64,000 nucleotides of DNA from Epiperipatus broadwayi (taxonomy: Eukaryota > Onychophora > Udeonychophora > Euonychophora > Peripatidae): contig JAQFVV010000032.1 in NCBI GenBank assembly GCA_028023455.1, forward strand, positions 4,558,392 through 4,622,391. Reading direction: 5' to 3'. The notes under the pieces are model-generated. The model made no database searches. It saw only the letters and a list, made by a program, of their open reading frames with translations, and was not told the origin of the DNA. Below, one piece after another: positions 36,000-50,519 of this stretch; positions within the stretch are counted from its first letter, which is position 1, and every line of letters begins with the position of its first letter. The position numbers were made by a program, and so were the translations under genes.

Positions 36000-38900
36000 T
36001 AATGGCTGAACCCTATAATAACTTAAGTAACTGAAGAAAAAAAAGAGGAAGATAGAAAAGTGTATGTGAATGTATCATGCCTTTGATGAACCAATGTCCT
36101 GTTCTATAAGCAGTAAGAAGTATTGATTTGGTTATATGTATTTGTTGTTTAGAGTTGTCTTTATATCTAAAGGACTACAGAACCTATCAATCAGTAATCC
36201 TGAGCTGGCATCTGTTTTTTTTTACCATTATACCATTTTTAAACAAGTCAATTTAAAATAGTTTCAAGTTCCTTTTTTTCCTACATGTATTCCCTTTTCT
36301 CAATAATATATATATATATATCAGTCAATTTCATTTTTGATTCTAATATTTGTATATGTTCTTAAAAAAATATTTATTCTTTTCTTAATATTCTCATTCA
36401 TGTCTGAACCATCTTCAATGTTTGATAATATTTTTTTAAATGATTAGTAATGTCTAGTTTGTTTGTTATTTTTGGAATACATCTGAAAATTAAGAAAGAC
36501 AAGTGTTGATAATCACTTTTTATAATTTTTAATTTAGTATTATACTTACTAATTTACTATTTTGAATCTATTAAGCTCATTACACTCTTAAAAAAAAATT
36601 AAATAAGTGATTTAGTGCAATGATAGAATGGGAGACTCTAGAACTAAATTCACAGGCTACAGATCAGTATTGTCATTTCTTCTGTTCAAAGTTTATGTAA
36701 ATTTTTAAGTGAACTCCTAGCAACACACTATTATTTTTGCTTAGTTTTAAAATCTTTTTTTTTAAATAATAAAATTCATCTCTGATATGTTTTTATTATT
36801 TAGATGCTGGTGTTCTTTTTTTTTTTTCAATAACAATTTAACATGTATACTTTTTTACGTCATTGGATTCGAATTTACTGTCAGCACATTTAGATTTAAA
36901 TTGTGTTTTTGATTCTAATATTAAAAATTTTCAAAGCCATCTGAATCTGAGGCCACCAATCTCATGAAGATGTTCTTTGATGTCAATTAAAGGAAGTTAG
37001 TTTTTGAAGACTATGATGGGAACGCTATTTTGTTATATATATATATATTGTTGAATTTTACTTGAAAAGAACTATTTGTTAAAACATGAAAGGATGGTTA
37101 TGGAAGAATTTTAGTAAAGATTTAAAGTTTTTTTGGATAGTACTGAGTACTGTAATGCTTTATGATTTTCTATTTTATTTATCATTACTAATACAGCAGT
37201 AGGTAGTATTTATTATATATATTTACGATCCAAAAACACTTAAATACACTACGGGCCCATCTGCATTTGAACCTAGAAAAATTTAAAAGTAGCAGATACA
37301 AGTCAAAAAAAATTATTTTTTTTAAATTTAATATAAAGAGTTTAAATATTTAATTTCAATTTTTAATTCTTAGAAAATTTTTAAGCGAACTTTTAATTTC
37401 TTTCATGTTTAATAAATTTAAAAAAAACAACAATGTAACGAACGTCTATGCTCGTTACAATATATATATATGTCTTCTACCTCTTCATCACAATAAAAAC
37501 ATTGGGATATCTTTATTAAGTTGGCAATTTAATTTTTACTATTCTGTAGGATGAACCATCATCTCCTATTATTGTTTTTTCGTTTTTGTTTTTGCTTTTA
37601 ACATTTTTGCTTTTGTAATAGAGTGCTAACCACATTTCAGATAAACTGTTTCTACTTTTTAATTTTAAATTCTAATGTGTCTGATTTTGTGAAGTAAACA
37701 CTTTTTTATAATCTCATCTTATATTTTGAAACATATTTAATTCTTCATCATTAACATGTATTTATAACTAGATGTTAACATCAAAAAACATAGGAAAAAA
37801 TCTTTTGCAGAATACATTTAATCTCTAAACAAAATGTAGCAGTTGTTCTGGAAACCCAAGAATTTTTCTACATATAACCTAAGTCTGAGATTTATTTGCA
37901 TACATAGGTAAAAAGGTAGAACAATATATAAATAATATACTGCCAAAAAAGATTAGATAGTATTATTTTTATTCTTAACAAAAATATTTTTTTAGCCTAG
38001 GACTTGTGTGGCCCAGATAAGTTTTGGTGCTGATGATTCACTATTTTCTGTCTGAATCATTTATACAGTATTCTTTTCAAACTTTTGTCAAATAAGATTG
38101 CATATGCAACTTGTTTTCTAATTATTTTAAAGTTAATAAGAGAATTTTTGACTCTTATAATAATAGTGAAGATTTTTGGACCATTCTTCAATAATATAAA
38201 AATTTCAATTTTTGTCCTACTTGTGATAGAAAATATACTAAATTTGTCATCTTAGAATTAATCTTTTATGTGACATTTATTTTTCTTCTATGGTTATTTT
38301 ATTTCCAACAAATAAAAATTGATGTTTTATTTGTTTTATTTTATGGGAAATTTATAAAAAATTCAAACATTGAAGCTGTAGAATCTCCTCTAAATCCAAA
38401 AGCAGTAAATCCAAAGTTCTTTTGACTTCTATCTTTAGCACAAGTTATTATAATCCTTTTTTTTTTTTTTCACTATTTTTAACACTCAACTCACTATCTA
38501 AATGTTTAAAAGCACTAACTTGGTCTATGATTTTTTCCCCATTTGGTAACATCTTTCATTGGCTTTTATTGATTTTTACTGATTATTAATACTTTGGAGT
38601 TCTGAATCTGAAATTGAGTTTGTATTTCATAATTATGTAAAATAAGTCAAAGTAAAGATTACTTATGGTTTTTTTTTATGTATCACTCAGTGTTAGTTAT
38701 ATTCATCGATTTAGTTTGTTTTGTTTTATATTTGTTAAAAATTCTATCAATTTTATTACCTTATTTTACTATATGTATGTACTATCATATTATTACAAAT
38801 TTAATATAATAACTTTTCCTATCCAATGTTAATTTTATTTTTATTAAACAAAAATCGTTTCAAAACTACTCAAAATAAATATTCAACACTCAAGGTACCG

Positions 38901-41260
38901 ACAAATCATTGTGTTGGAATAATTTGCTGTATAAACAATTTTAAATTATATGTTTTCAATGTTTAATGACTATATATAATTAGTTCAATAAGTCAGTTTT
39001 GTATGTGTATAAATAGAAATGCTAGCTAATGATTAACTAATAAAAAAAAATGTTTATTTAATTTATTAAAACTCAGCAAAGTGGTTTGAAAAGAAGCAGC
39101 GTGAGCTGTATGAAGTTACGCATTCTGTCAAACTCATTTCTGCCATCTCACTTTTACTGCCTCTCAATCAACAGCTTTTCCATCTAAATCGAAAATGAGG
39201 CTTACGCTCTTAACTAGCTGTGTGTTCTCTAGTTGGATGTTAAAGCATATATATTTAAATTAGATGTAATTTATATATTTAGCAATGACAATTACATTTT
39301 TTATGAGATTGGCATTTCAATTTACTATACATACACCCTTCTTTTCTGTAAAATAATACGTCTGAAATAAAAAAATATACGTAAAAAGAATAGTTTATTT
39401 TCTATTATAAAGAAAAAATTGATAAAATTCAATAGTTATTATTTTAATATATAAATTTTAAAATTTATTTTTATTTAATAAAAATACAACGAATACCTTC
39501 ATTTTATTTTACTACCACCTCTTTTTGTTTTATTTAAATTTAGTTTCTTTCCCGTTTCATTTTTTCACCATTATGTTTGCTCATATGTAGAATTGTAATC
39601 GTCATAGTATATCCTTAACTGTGTACAGGGCAGTTTGAATGTCAAATGCCAGGATTTGTCGAGGGGGAAATTGACTTGTTCGGTGTTTGAGATTGACTGA
39701 GCTTGGATAAAAAAGTTTAATGTACTTAAAAGACACATCCCCCATGAATTGCACATGATTGATACTGGTCTTACGCTAGCCTCGCCGCAGGGTTCTTGGC
39801 AATGCTTTTATGTCCACTGTCAAGCTTGTAGCAAAAGCAAAAGCCATTGTGGAAAAGCAAAATTTCAGTCTTGGCCAAGCTAGCAAGTTAGGTCGTTTGG
39901 TGTCTATTATAATTAATGCTGCTTCCTTTTATTGACACGTGGTGCACTTAAACTATATTGATAAAACGTGGCTTTTTGTTACTGAATCTTGGCATGAAAA
40001 TGTTTTTTCGCATTCAGCTATACTGAAACTTGTAAAGAATAAAAAAGTTTTAAATTAAATAAAAATATTCATTAATTATGTATTTTAAAATGTCGTCTTT
40101 AATATAATCGATTGATATAAATGTTTTGATGTATTGTTTTATGTATTTTATTCTTTTGTTTTTATTATCTGAAACAAGATTTTTATTAATTTATATTTAG
40201 CACAACACACATGCGTGTATGCTATTGTTAGTATATATATATGTTTTTGTATACAGATGTGTGTTTTTAAAAATGAAAATACTAGAACATTTTTAATCTA
40301 AAAAAATTAAACAAGTTTTTTTCTTTCAGAAAACTGGTTATTTTTATTATAAAAGTAGATTATTTTGCATTTCCTGTAACTATTTTTTTTTTTTTTTGCT
40401 TATTTATTTTTTAAAAAATATGACCTTTTTTATTGTACTTTTACTATGAAACAGTATATTGTACCATATTTCAAATAACTAGTTTCTAACAATTATAGCT
40501 AATACAATAATGGGATTATTTTTTAAAAGATTTTTTTTTAAGTTGTAGCAAATAGGCACAAAAATTATGAAATGCATGAGTGGGTGTCATATGTAGGTTG
40601 TCTTTAAAACGTAGGTTTTGTTACTTCATAAAGTCTTAAGTCGTATGAGATAATAATTTTTTTTAAGGACGTAATCACTATTATTAATATTTTAAAATTA
40701 TTTTTTTAAATAATCTTGTTGATAAAATACTAATATAGATAGAATTTATGACTGTCTAAAAATTTGATATGGGTATGGTTAATATGTTAGTTCTGACGTG
40801 TGTATGTAACGAGGTAATGAATTAATTTAAAATTAATCTGCTTGGTAGTTATGTAACTGAGCAAAAAGAAGGAGAGAAGAGCAGATGGAAATTGTATATA
40901 TAAAAGAAAACATTTTTATGACTAGTGTAGCACTAGCGAAATCCCATTGGTGATGATCAAACATTAAACTCTGTTGCCTAATTCCGCCTTCTGTGTAACA
41001 TGATAGCGAGATTGAAATATATATATGTTTAATTTCAAAAGTTGGTCTGTTTTCAACATTGTTTGGGGTTCAAAGTCTTTGTTAGTGAGGCAGTGAGAAA
41101 TTAATAATTAAAATAAAATATATGTTTAATCTTCTATATATTTACTTTATAGTGTATAATTTGTTAATTTCCATGGTAAAAATGCTCAAAATAGCAAATG
41201 TATAAATGGTACGTCTTGTTTTAAATAGAGTTTTTATTAAATTAAACTGCAAAATTCTTA
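36000..41260. other. AT-rich DNA without a supported gene; less AT-rich patch at 39.06-39.95 kb
   Basis: No motif-bearing frame was found. Between about 39060 and 39230, and again 39590-39930, the sequence is clearly less AT-rich and non-repetitive (for example CTAGCCTCGCCGCAGGGTTC near 39777). That would suit an exon, untranslated region or promoter, but no reading frame or splice pair supports a gene. The 61-codon minus-strand frame at 39571-39756 has no recognisable family. Short (TA)n tracts lie at 36307-36322, 37036-37050 and 40230-40242. Confidence 0.4.
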
Positions 41261-41263
41261 CAA

Positions 41264-41277
41264 CCCCCCCCCCCCCC
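41264..41277. repeat. Poly-C run, C14
   Basis: Fourteen consecutive C in otherwise AT-rich DNA. A shorter C-rich run occurs at 45046-45056. Such runs are prone to length errors. Confidence 0.9.
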
Positions 41278-41589
41278 ATGTAATGCTTTATTCAATTCAG
41301 TTATTTTATAGTTTAGACTATGTACTAGTCTTCTTAATAACTATAAAATACATTGTATTATATTACAACTGTTTGAAATTGTTGATTGTTATTGGTATTG
41401 GGATTGTCTAAATATTGATTGGTTTTTAACTATATGTATATATAATAAATGAATGAGGCATTTTTGTAAAAAGTACAAAAAAGGAACAAAAATTTAAGTA
41501 AAGGGGCACTGAGATGCATTAAAAGAAAAACTGTACAATATTAAACTAGAAATGTTTTAATGTGTGCATAAGTTGTCCAAGTTTTGTGT

Positions 41590-42526
41590 TCATCATCATT
41601 ATCAACCATTATCAATCCACTGCAGGATGAAGGTCTCTCCAAGTTTAATCCATCTTCTCCGATCTTTAGCTTCTCTTCTCCACATCACCCCTACACATTT
41701 TCTTATTTCATCCATCCATCTTACATGTGGTCTCCTTCTGGGTCTTTTACAATCTCTTGGAATCCAGTTTAAAATTTCAATTGTCCATCTATTATCATCT
41801 CTTCTAGCAATATGTCCAGCCCAACTTCACTTCAATCTTTTAATTTTTTCAATGAGGTCAGTAACACCTGTTTGTTCTCTTACCCATACATTGCGTTTTC
41901 GATCTCTTCTTGTTACTCCCAACATACATCTCTCCATACTTCTTTGAGTGGTCTGAAGTCTCTGTATTGATCTTCTATTAAGTGTCCAAGTCTCAGATCC
42001 ATAAGTAAGAACTGGTAAAACACATTTGTTAAAAACCTTTCTTTTCAAACACATAGGCATATTTCCTTTTAATATCAAGTTATTTCTACCAAAAGCACTC
42101 CAACCAAGTTTAATTCTATGATTAATTTCCTCTATTATGTTTCCATCTGTATTAATAATCTGACCAAGGTATTTGTAACTCTTAACTTCTTCTAATTCAT
42201 CATAATCAATCTTTATTTTCATATTTTGAGCAAATCAATTAAACATTACTTTAGTCTTTTTAACATTTATCTTTAGTCCTACTTTCCTACTTTCATCTGA
42301 TAACTCCTGCAACATTTCCTGCAGCTCGGAAGCATTATTTGCAAAAACAACTACATCATCTGCGAAATCTAAATGACTTAAATAATCTCCATTTACTTTC
42401 ACTCCTTTAGTTTCCCATTTTAATCCACAAAATACTTCTTGCAGCACTGCTGTAAAAAGTTTTGGAGATATGGAGTCACCTTGTCTTACACCTTTCTCAA
42501 TGTTGACTTTCCCAGTATCATTATGT
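41590..42526 (-). mobile_element. RTE-type non-LTR retrotransposon, 5'-truncated, copy 2
   Basis: Very similar to copy 1 (28650-29797) and in the same orientation. It covers from just after motif A to the 3' end. Minus-strand frames 42447-42235 (FADDVVVFANNA, ELQEMLQEL, KINVKKTKVMFN) and 42222-41827 (SYKYLGQIINTDGN, AFGRNNLIL, LPVLTYGSETWTLNRR) are the same frame separated by a nonsense codon near 42236, where copy 1 has CGA (Arg) and this copy TGA. A TGG-to-TGA change ends the frame near 41830. It retains bases deleted in copy 1, so the two copies inserted independently. The 3' end has the CATCATCAT-type terminus at 41592. The endonuclease and first half of RT are missing. Confidence 0.92.
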
Positions 42527-42529
42527 AAT

Positions 42530-43120
42530 AATAATAGAGCATCTTCTTGCCATGTTTATAAACTAAATTCTAATCCAGGTTTTTACTTTAAACTTGAACG
42601 TTTTTGTCAAGCCAACATTTTTTTTCCATGTTATCAGTTTATTGTCAGTAACTGGATATCTAGTTATTATTAACTAAAGCGGAGCTTTCCAAATTGGAGG
42701 TTCCAATCTCTTCCCCTCTCCTAGACATATCAAAGAGAGCCAAAAAAATAAATTTTTAATTTTTTTAGAAACAGGTAATAAGATTTATTTTTATATGCCA
42801 ATATATTTTTTTAAATTTTAATTTGAAGATTTAGACATTATGCTATGTAACCTGCTTAACAATTCTTTTGACTATTAAATACAATTATATGTCAGCACTA
42901 TAAACACTCAAAGAATATCTATATTTGTCCATTTATTAGTTTCATTTTTGTAACAAGTAGCACTTGTACTAATGCATTTGATAATTCTTTATTACAAATT
43001 TAACCTTGAGGTGAATAAAGAGGCTAATAAAAACAATGTATTTATAGAGGTCATCAATCAATGGCAGTGAAAACACTATCTAATTGTATTCTTACTAGAA
43101 CCAGTAAAGCAAAACTGTCA
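42530..43120. other. AT-rich DNA, nothing firmly recognised
   Basis: It may include the unrecognised N-terminal part of the hAT transposase that follows, but no motif is legible. Confidence 0.4.
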
Positions 43121-43129
43121 ATATCGTTT

Positions 43130-44850
43130 TTAACTCTAAAGTGGCAAAGGGCACAAAATGTCATATGAAAAAATTGCACATATTGTTCTTCTTACTTGAA
43201 ATAAAGATTTATTCTTTCTTATGATGATCCACATAAACTTATGTGTAATCTGCCAAATACAGTTGTCAAATAATTGTGTGAGACCTGGACCAATGTAGTC
43301 ACCATTTAGATACTGTGCATAATAAATTTAAGAGTAAAGCAATTGAATTTTTTGAAAAAAAGATGAAGAATTAAACAGTATACTAGTTTTATTCAAAGCA
43401 TATTAAATCAAATGACAAATTAGTAAGCTACTTTCTGAAATTGCTTTATAATATGCTAAAACAAATAAAATAAAAAAACTTTACAATTAGGAAGATCTCA
43501 TTTTGCTAAATTATCTATGGTTCCAAAATATCAAATCCTTTAAAAAAACTTGTGTCCAATGGATAACATTGTGGGCAATATCATGCCTATATTATTATTA
43601 CAAATCAAACAAAATACTATATTCTCATACAACTTGATAAGTCAACTGACACTATAAATGATGTTAATTTAATATTATTTGTCAAATACTTGTATAATTT
43701 GCAAATTTATGAATATCTGCTTTTTGTAGAAATTTCTAGTGCAATTTTAAAAAAAAGATATATTTGTAATGGTGAGTAACTTTTTTTATATAAAAAATGA
43801 GCTTGAATTTCAAAAGTACATTGGGATTTTCACCGATGAAGCTGCAACCATGACTAGCAGGATTTCACAATTTATAGGAAACTTTAAAAAAAGTTTGTCA
43901 GAATGCAAAACATATTCATTATATTACTTAAAGGGAAATCTAGTATTTTTTAACATTTGGAAGAATTGCTTAGCAAAGTATTAGCACAATTTTCCATAAT
44001 AGTTAATTAAATAAAAAAATAATGTCACTAATATAAACACTTTCAAATTTTATGGCAAGAGGTGGACTCCGATATGAATCTCTTTTACATCATACAGGTA
44101 AAATTTTTAAAAGACTGTTTTAATATTAAAAGATGAATTATGAATTTTTCTCTCAGTAAAATTCCTGCATTATTATATCATTTTTCAGACCAAAATTGGA
44201 TATGCTTGTTTTTTTTTTTTAATCTGATGTATTTTTTAGAAAAGGTAAACGAATTGAATCTCTCTGCAAAAAAAAAAAAAAAAAAAACAATATATTAATC
44301 TTAAATACAAAATTGCATTCATTTTAAAATAAACTTTCTGCGTGATTAAAAATTTTGAGGATAATAAGATAGAAATGTTTGTTTCCATGAATATTTTGAA
44401 GAAAATAACATTTTACTCCCAGTTGAAAATAAAAGAATAATAATTAACCACGTCATCGCAAGTGTGATATTTTTGACAAATATTTTCTTAAATGAAAATA
44501 AAATATGACTGGATGAGACCGGTTCCGCATTTAATATTTGAGCAATTTCTAGTAGTCATCTAGAAAAGAACTAATTGTCTTAAAAACATATTCTGAATTA
44601 AAATTTTGTAATAAGGATTTGTCAGAATTTTAGATCTAATAGCAAAAGGATTATTCTTCAGTGGTAAACACGGCCTTAAATATTCTGATTGCGGTTTCTT
44701 TTGCGCTTTGCAAAACAACATTTTCGTAGCCCGTAGTAATTAAAAAATAAGCATAGATCTTGTTTAACTACGGAAACATTAGAGGAAAGTTTAAGTATTG
44801 TTGTATCAAATATTTTACCCCATATTTATTGACTTTTTTTGTGTAATAAT
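43130..44850 (+). pseudogene. hAT-family transposase pseudogene (ZBED5/SCAND3-like)
   Basis: A 71-codon open stretch at 43769-43984 reads NELEFQKYIGIFTDEAATMT followed by a segment with SECKTYSLYYLK. This matches the core of hAT-derived transposases of the ZBED5/SCAND3/EPM2AIP1 type (W..CVGVCTDGAAAMTG...HCFLHREAL), with the conserved aspartate present. Further decayed blocks follow in order. RWTPI (about 44060) stands for the EVRWLSRG block. A leucine- and lysine-rich piece with a (A)n insertion lies near 44250-44300. DWMRPVPHLIFEQ (about 44512) stands for the WVRNPF block. A KYSDCGFF region and a C-terminal LRKH piece lie near 44690-44830. Upstream, 43480-43760 carries the segment ending DIFVMVSNFFYIKNE. 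Stops are frequent. hAT transposases excise and insert DNA elements, and some relatives are domesticated; this copy is not functional. No terminal repeats were found. Confidence 0.75.
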
Positions 44851-46270
44851 ATTCAAACACATCCTTCACATTTAAATGTTATTAAAATATTATTGGCTGT
44901 ATTATTCAATTTTTGTTTTAATTATTACTAATTAAGTTTGTCTTTTATATTTCATGATCTTTGTAATAATCCTTAATTTAAGTAAGCTAAGTATACCATA
45001 AAATTGGTTAATAACATCATATGCAGTATTAAGCATATTTTTATCGCCCCCCCCCTCCTTGCCAACTAAGTAAATATTGCTTCCTCCTTCATTTTTCATT
45101 TATAAAAGATTATTAGTGAAGCCTTTATCCTGCAGTGGGTTATTTAATTTAATACCACATAAATCTGTAATAATTTTAAGTATGTTAATTTAACTTGTCC
45201 ATTTATATTATTTTTACTATCTTTCAAGTAGCAATGACTATTTAATAAAATAACCAATATCAGAAGCAGTTTGAAAACAGTGTTCTTTAAAAATGGATTT
45301 GATTAAAAAGTTCTTCTTTATCTGTTAATATTGAGCAAACCCAAAAAAGGATTAAGTTAATTCTTACAAAAATTACATTGAAATTCTAATATCAAATTAA
45401 ATGTTGCCATTGTGTTTAAATAGAAATTGTGTTGTTACCTGTGTTAGAGTCTCAACTGTTTTTTAGTCTGTTGATAACTTTAGTTATCACAGAAATATGT
45501 GACCAAGTGAGGTTGGTTAAATTTTTCATCAAGCACTGCTACTTAAAAGATCATTTAAAATATCTATAAATGGTGCAAGTTCAATTAACTTGATGTAAAA
45601 TCTATTGAGTGAGTGATATTGACAGCACATGTAAAAGAAAATCATTTTCATTGTATTACATTTATTGTCAAAGTGCTGTAATTTCTTATAATTAAGAGTT
45701 AAATTCACTGCATGAATTAGATTACATCATCATCAGTAGTAGTTTGCTATTCCTTGCCCTCTCTTAGCATAATTTACTCTTAACAACTCAATATTTATAA
45801 CTACATTATAAACTGTATAATAAATTTTACATCATTAATATTTAACCACTAAACATCATATGATCTCCATATTTTATGCTTGCACAAGCTATTTATTGCA
45901 CTAAGTGGTGCTACTTTATGGTGAATTTTGCATTAATGTATATATATTAAACCAAACATGTCAATAGTTAAACTGAAAATGATATGTGCAAATCCTTCAC
46001 ATATTTATAATTAAACCTCCCCAACTATTATTAGAGATAATTACATTTAGTTAGAAAATAAAAAAATATTTCTTGTATAATCTTTGCTTTTTAAATAGAT
46101 TGAAAATTGGACAATAATAAATTACATGACGTATTTATTTACAACTCAGTTCAAAAATTAATGAAACTCCATTTTAGTCCGTCTGATTTGAACTTTTATA
46201 AGGCAAATGTAATATTTATTCATTGTAATAGTTTGTAAACAAACTACTCTAAATTTTTCCTGTTTTTTAT
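44850..46270. other. AT-rich DNA, nothing recognised
   Basis: No gene, RNA or repeat is supported apart from a short C-rich run at 45046-45056. Confidence 0.5.
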
Positions 46271-46276
46271 TCTGCA

Positions 46277-46742
46277 TAATTTACAGTTTATTTAAAAGCA
46301 TATTTAGAAGGGTATATCCATTTTCTATCTAAATGTAATTAACCTTGATAATAGTTGCTGAGATTTGACCAGACACTGTAAAGGTTATTTAGGAAAGTGA
46401 GTAGTTTGATTATTAGCTAGTTTAATGATAAGCACTGTTTTATTTATGTAATTTATGATAGTAGAGCAGTTTGTTAAACAAGGTATTTAAATAAATATCT
46501 ATTAACTCTATCTTGTAATAATTAAATTTAAGCTGCATGGAATAATGTTTTATTAAATTCTTGGCTAATTTGTAAATTTGGCCTACTATTTATCATTGCC
46601 TAATTTATGATCTATTTAAAAAGTCTATACATATGTAGAAAGTGGATTTCCATTTTCTATCTAAATGTAATTAGCTTGGTAATGAGTAACAAGAGTTGGT
46701 TGAATATTATTAAATGTTATTTGGTGATTGAATGGTTTGATT
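46277..46742 (+). repeat. Diverged direct duplication, about 323-bp offset
   Basis: 46277-46413 and 46600-46742 share a segment centred on the identical block CCATTTTCTATCTAAATGTA (46318 and 46649), with flanking similarity (TAATTTAxxxTxTATTTAAAA before, GTTTGATTA after). The plus-strand frame over 46607-46801 lies in this repeat and is not a supported gene. Confidence 0.6.
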
Positions 46743-47239
46743 ACGTATATGCCTATTCAAACTATTACCCATTTGAAAAACAAATATGTATAACTTTGTG
46801 AAGAACTGATATATATATACTAGGTTTTCTCAAAGTTATACTATTTCTTTCTCACTTTTGACTGAATTAAGAGCGTCTATTTAAATATATTCCATCAATA
46901 TAAATATAAATTTATTGTTTTTTTTTAATACCTACTTCGGGCATATCTAAAGATGTTCTTGTATTGGATAAAATATAGGGAGTCCTCATTGCTCATATTT
47001 GATTAGTTCCTAAAAAATTGCATAAAGATAATTAATAAACAATGGAAGACAAATACCATAGGAATAATACTTACGTGTAACCAGTACCAAAGCGCAATAA
47101 CCCTACTGTACTTATTTTTAATTTTAGATATAGAATACATTTAATGAATCCACAAATACTAATATTATACTATACTTACTGTTCATATATTTATTTAAAA
47201 ATAAAGATATGAAATAAATAAGAACAAAAGTTTTAAATT

Positions 47240-47335
47240 TTTTTTTCATGTGTTAAAGCATTGGCCGGGAAGCGAACCCGGGACAACTGCTTGTAAGGCG
47301 GCTGTGCTCACCACGACCACTAACGCTTGACAATT
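47240..47335 (-). mobile_element. tRNA-derived SINE, second copy
   Basis: On the minus strand, 47326-47258 reads GCGTTAGTGGTCGTGGTGAG onward and ends with GGGTTCGCTTCCCGGCCAAT. This gives a good B box (GGTTCGCTTCC) and a near-complete tRNA-Gly-like acceptor (GCGTTAG with CCAATGC). The anticodon arm (CCGCCTTACAAGCAG) pairs imperfectly. It is followed by a short TTTAACACATG tail and poly-A (poly-T at 47238-47246). The tail resembles the one of the SINE at 22047-22151, so both belong to one family. A candidate target duplication around AAGTTTTA is weak. A functional tRNA is unlikely but not excluded. Confidence 0.65.
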
Positions 47336-48658
<1,323 letters not shown>

Positions 48659-49289
48659 CCATGATCTATGAAAGCAGAATTCGAAAACAGATTCATGTTA
48701 ATGTCAAAAAAACATTCAGAATAAAAGTTCACAAAAATGATAGAAATTTATGGCCTACAACTAAAATCACTAAATCAATGAATGATATTGACTCAAATAA
48801 AAATATTATAGCAAGTATTTCTAGATAATATAACAACCATATCATAAGACTTTTTAAAGCAATTTTTGTTTGAATATAGTATCAGACATCTTTATCATAT
48901 TTTTTGAGCTTATTTGTGTTTAATTTTTCTTCTGCAATTTTTTCATCTTTCCCAACTTTTTACTCTTTTCATATATATTACTTTTAATCATGAATCAGAA
49001 AATTGGTGTCAAAAAAAACATTAAAATTGAAAAGAAATACATTTTTAAAAAAGCAGTAAAATTGATTTAATTTTTTGGGCTGCAGTAGCTACAAATTCAC
49101 CAATTTTGGGATGTTATTTTGGCACTGCTATTTCTTCACTACGTTGAAATTATCTAAAACCTTTGTTTACTGGTATGCATTTATTTCTGCATAGAAATCA
49201 GAATTATTAGTTTTTAAAAAATCTGAATATTGCAGTTGTATACAATCCTCATACAAACTTCACTTAAGCTTGACTCTGAAAGTAAGCTG

Positions 49290-49560
49290 ACAATGTCCCA
49301 TTTGGCAGATTATTTAACCACATGCATTTCAGAGTGCCCTTTATTTTTTTAGTATTTCTGGGGGAAAAAAGTATAATTGTCAGCACTTTATTTACATATT
49401 TAAACTTATTTATGCAATATATCTGTAAAATATTTTTTTTTAAATATTTGTTTTTGATAAGATAAATGCTAGTGAATTTTTTTTTTTTAGAAATTTTAAT
49501 TATAATAATTAATAAATAGAAGAAAATAGCCAAAGTATAAGATTTTATTTTAGCCTTCAA
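49290..49560 (+). repeat. Dispersed repeat pair, copy 1 (partner 60430-60640)
   Basis: Shares TTTATGCAATATATxTxTAAAAT (49407 against 60508) and ATATTTGTTTTTGATAAGATAAATG (49444 on; 60581 reads ATGTTTGTTTTTAAGAAGATAAATG) in the same order and orientation. Non-coding; the minus-strand frame over this stretch is incidental. Confidence 0.5.
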
Positions 49561-50519
49561 GCCAAAAAAATGTATTTTAAGGGAAAAATATAATCTTTAA
49601 AAAAATTATTGTATATACATTTTATATATAAAAAAGTTCAAACACTGAAAACATGATTTGAAATACAAGAATTTAACTTTTAATTATTAAAAAATAATAT
49701 TAAGTATTTGAAAAGTTATTATTTTTCTTTTTGATGATAGATATATTTTAGTAGATGCATTTTATGTTAAAATACTAATATCAAATATAAATTGCATGTG
49801 GATGTTAGCAAATAAATATTTTATAATTTTATGAAAAACTAAATAATGAAATTGCAAGCAGATTAAGTAATAAACTTAATTTTTTTTTGCTCTTATAATG
49901 TAAACAAAAGTTCAACTTGTGCAAATTCTGATTGTTGTTTTATATATACTCCATTGTTTTTTTATTTGAAGCCTACTGGTATCCAGGTATCTTATTTAGA
50001 ATAAATATCTAAATGATAAATTATGCAAAAGCCTTTTTTAAATTAAAAATTGCATGATCATTTTATAGAAACAAATTCCTGCTGTTAATTTGATGATGAC
50101 ATCTTAAATATAAACAACTAATTTACATGAAAATCAATTAACAGTTTTAAAATTTAATTTGTTTTAATTAAAACAACTGAGCAGTATGGACAACAATTAA
50201 TTTTACACATATTTTTAATGTATATTTAATTTCTCTGCTTAAATAGTTGTTTTGGATAATAACTTTTGGTCTAAATCATGGCCTAATATATATATATAGC
50301 TTCATACTTTTATTTTTGAGAGATTCTGTGTAGCAAAAATGATGCTTCGGCACAATAACAAGTATTTTTGTCAGAGCTTATTCTTTCTCAAATTATAAGA
50401 TTGTGTGCGAGATTTAAGATCATTATTTTTTTCATTTTATTATTTTCTCCTCTTACTCAAATTCTATTAGTTGAGAAGTGAAAATATTTTATCCTCCAAT
50501 ATTTTTTTCCAAATATTGC

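Noticed and set aside
37900-38760. Possible further LINE remnant
   Set aside because: Neither strand gave an RT or endonuclease motif in a consistent order.
47258-47326. Functional tRNA gene
   Set aside because: Anticodon stem mismatched, adjacent poly-A tail and similarity to the retroposed copy at 22.1 kb point to a SINE.
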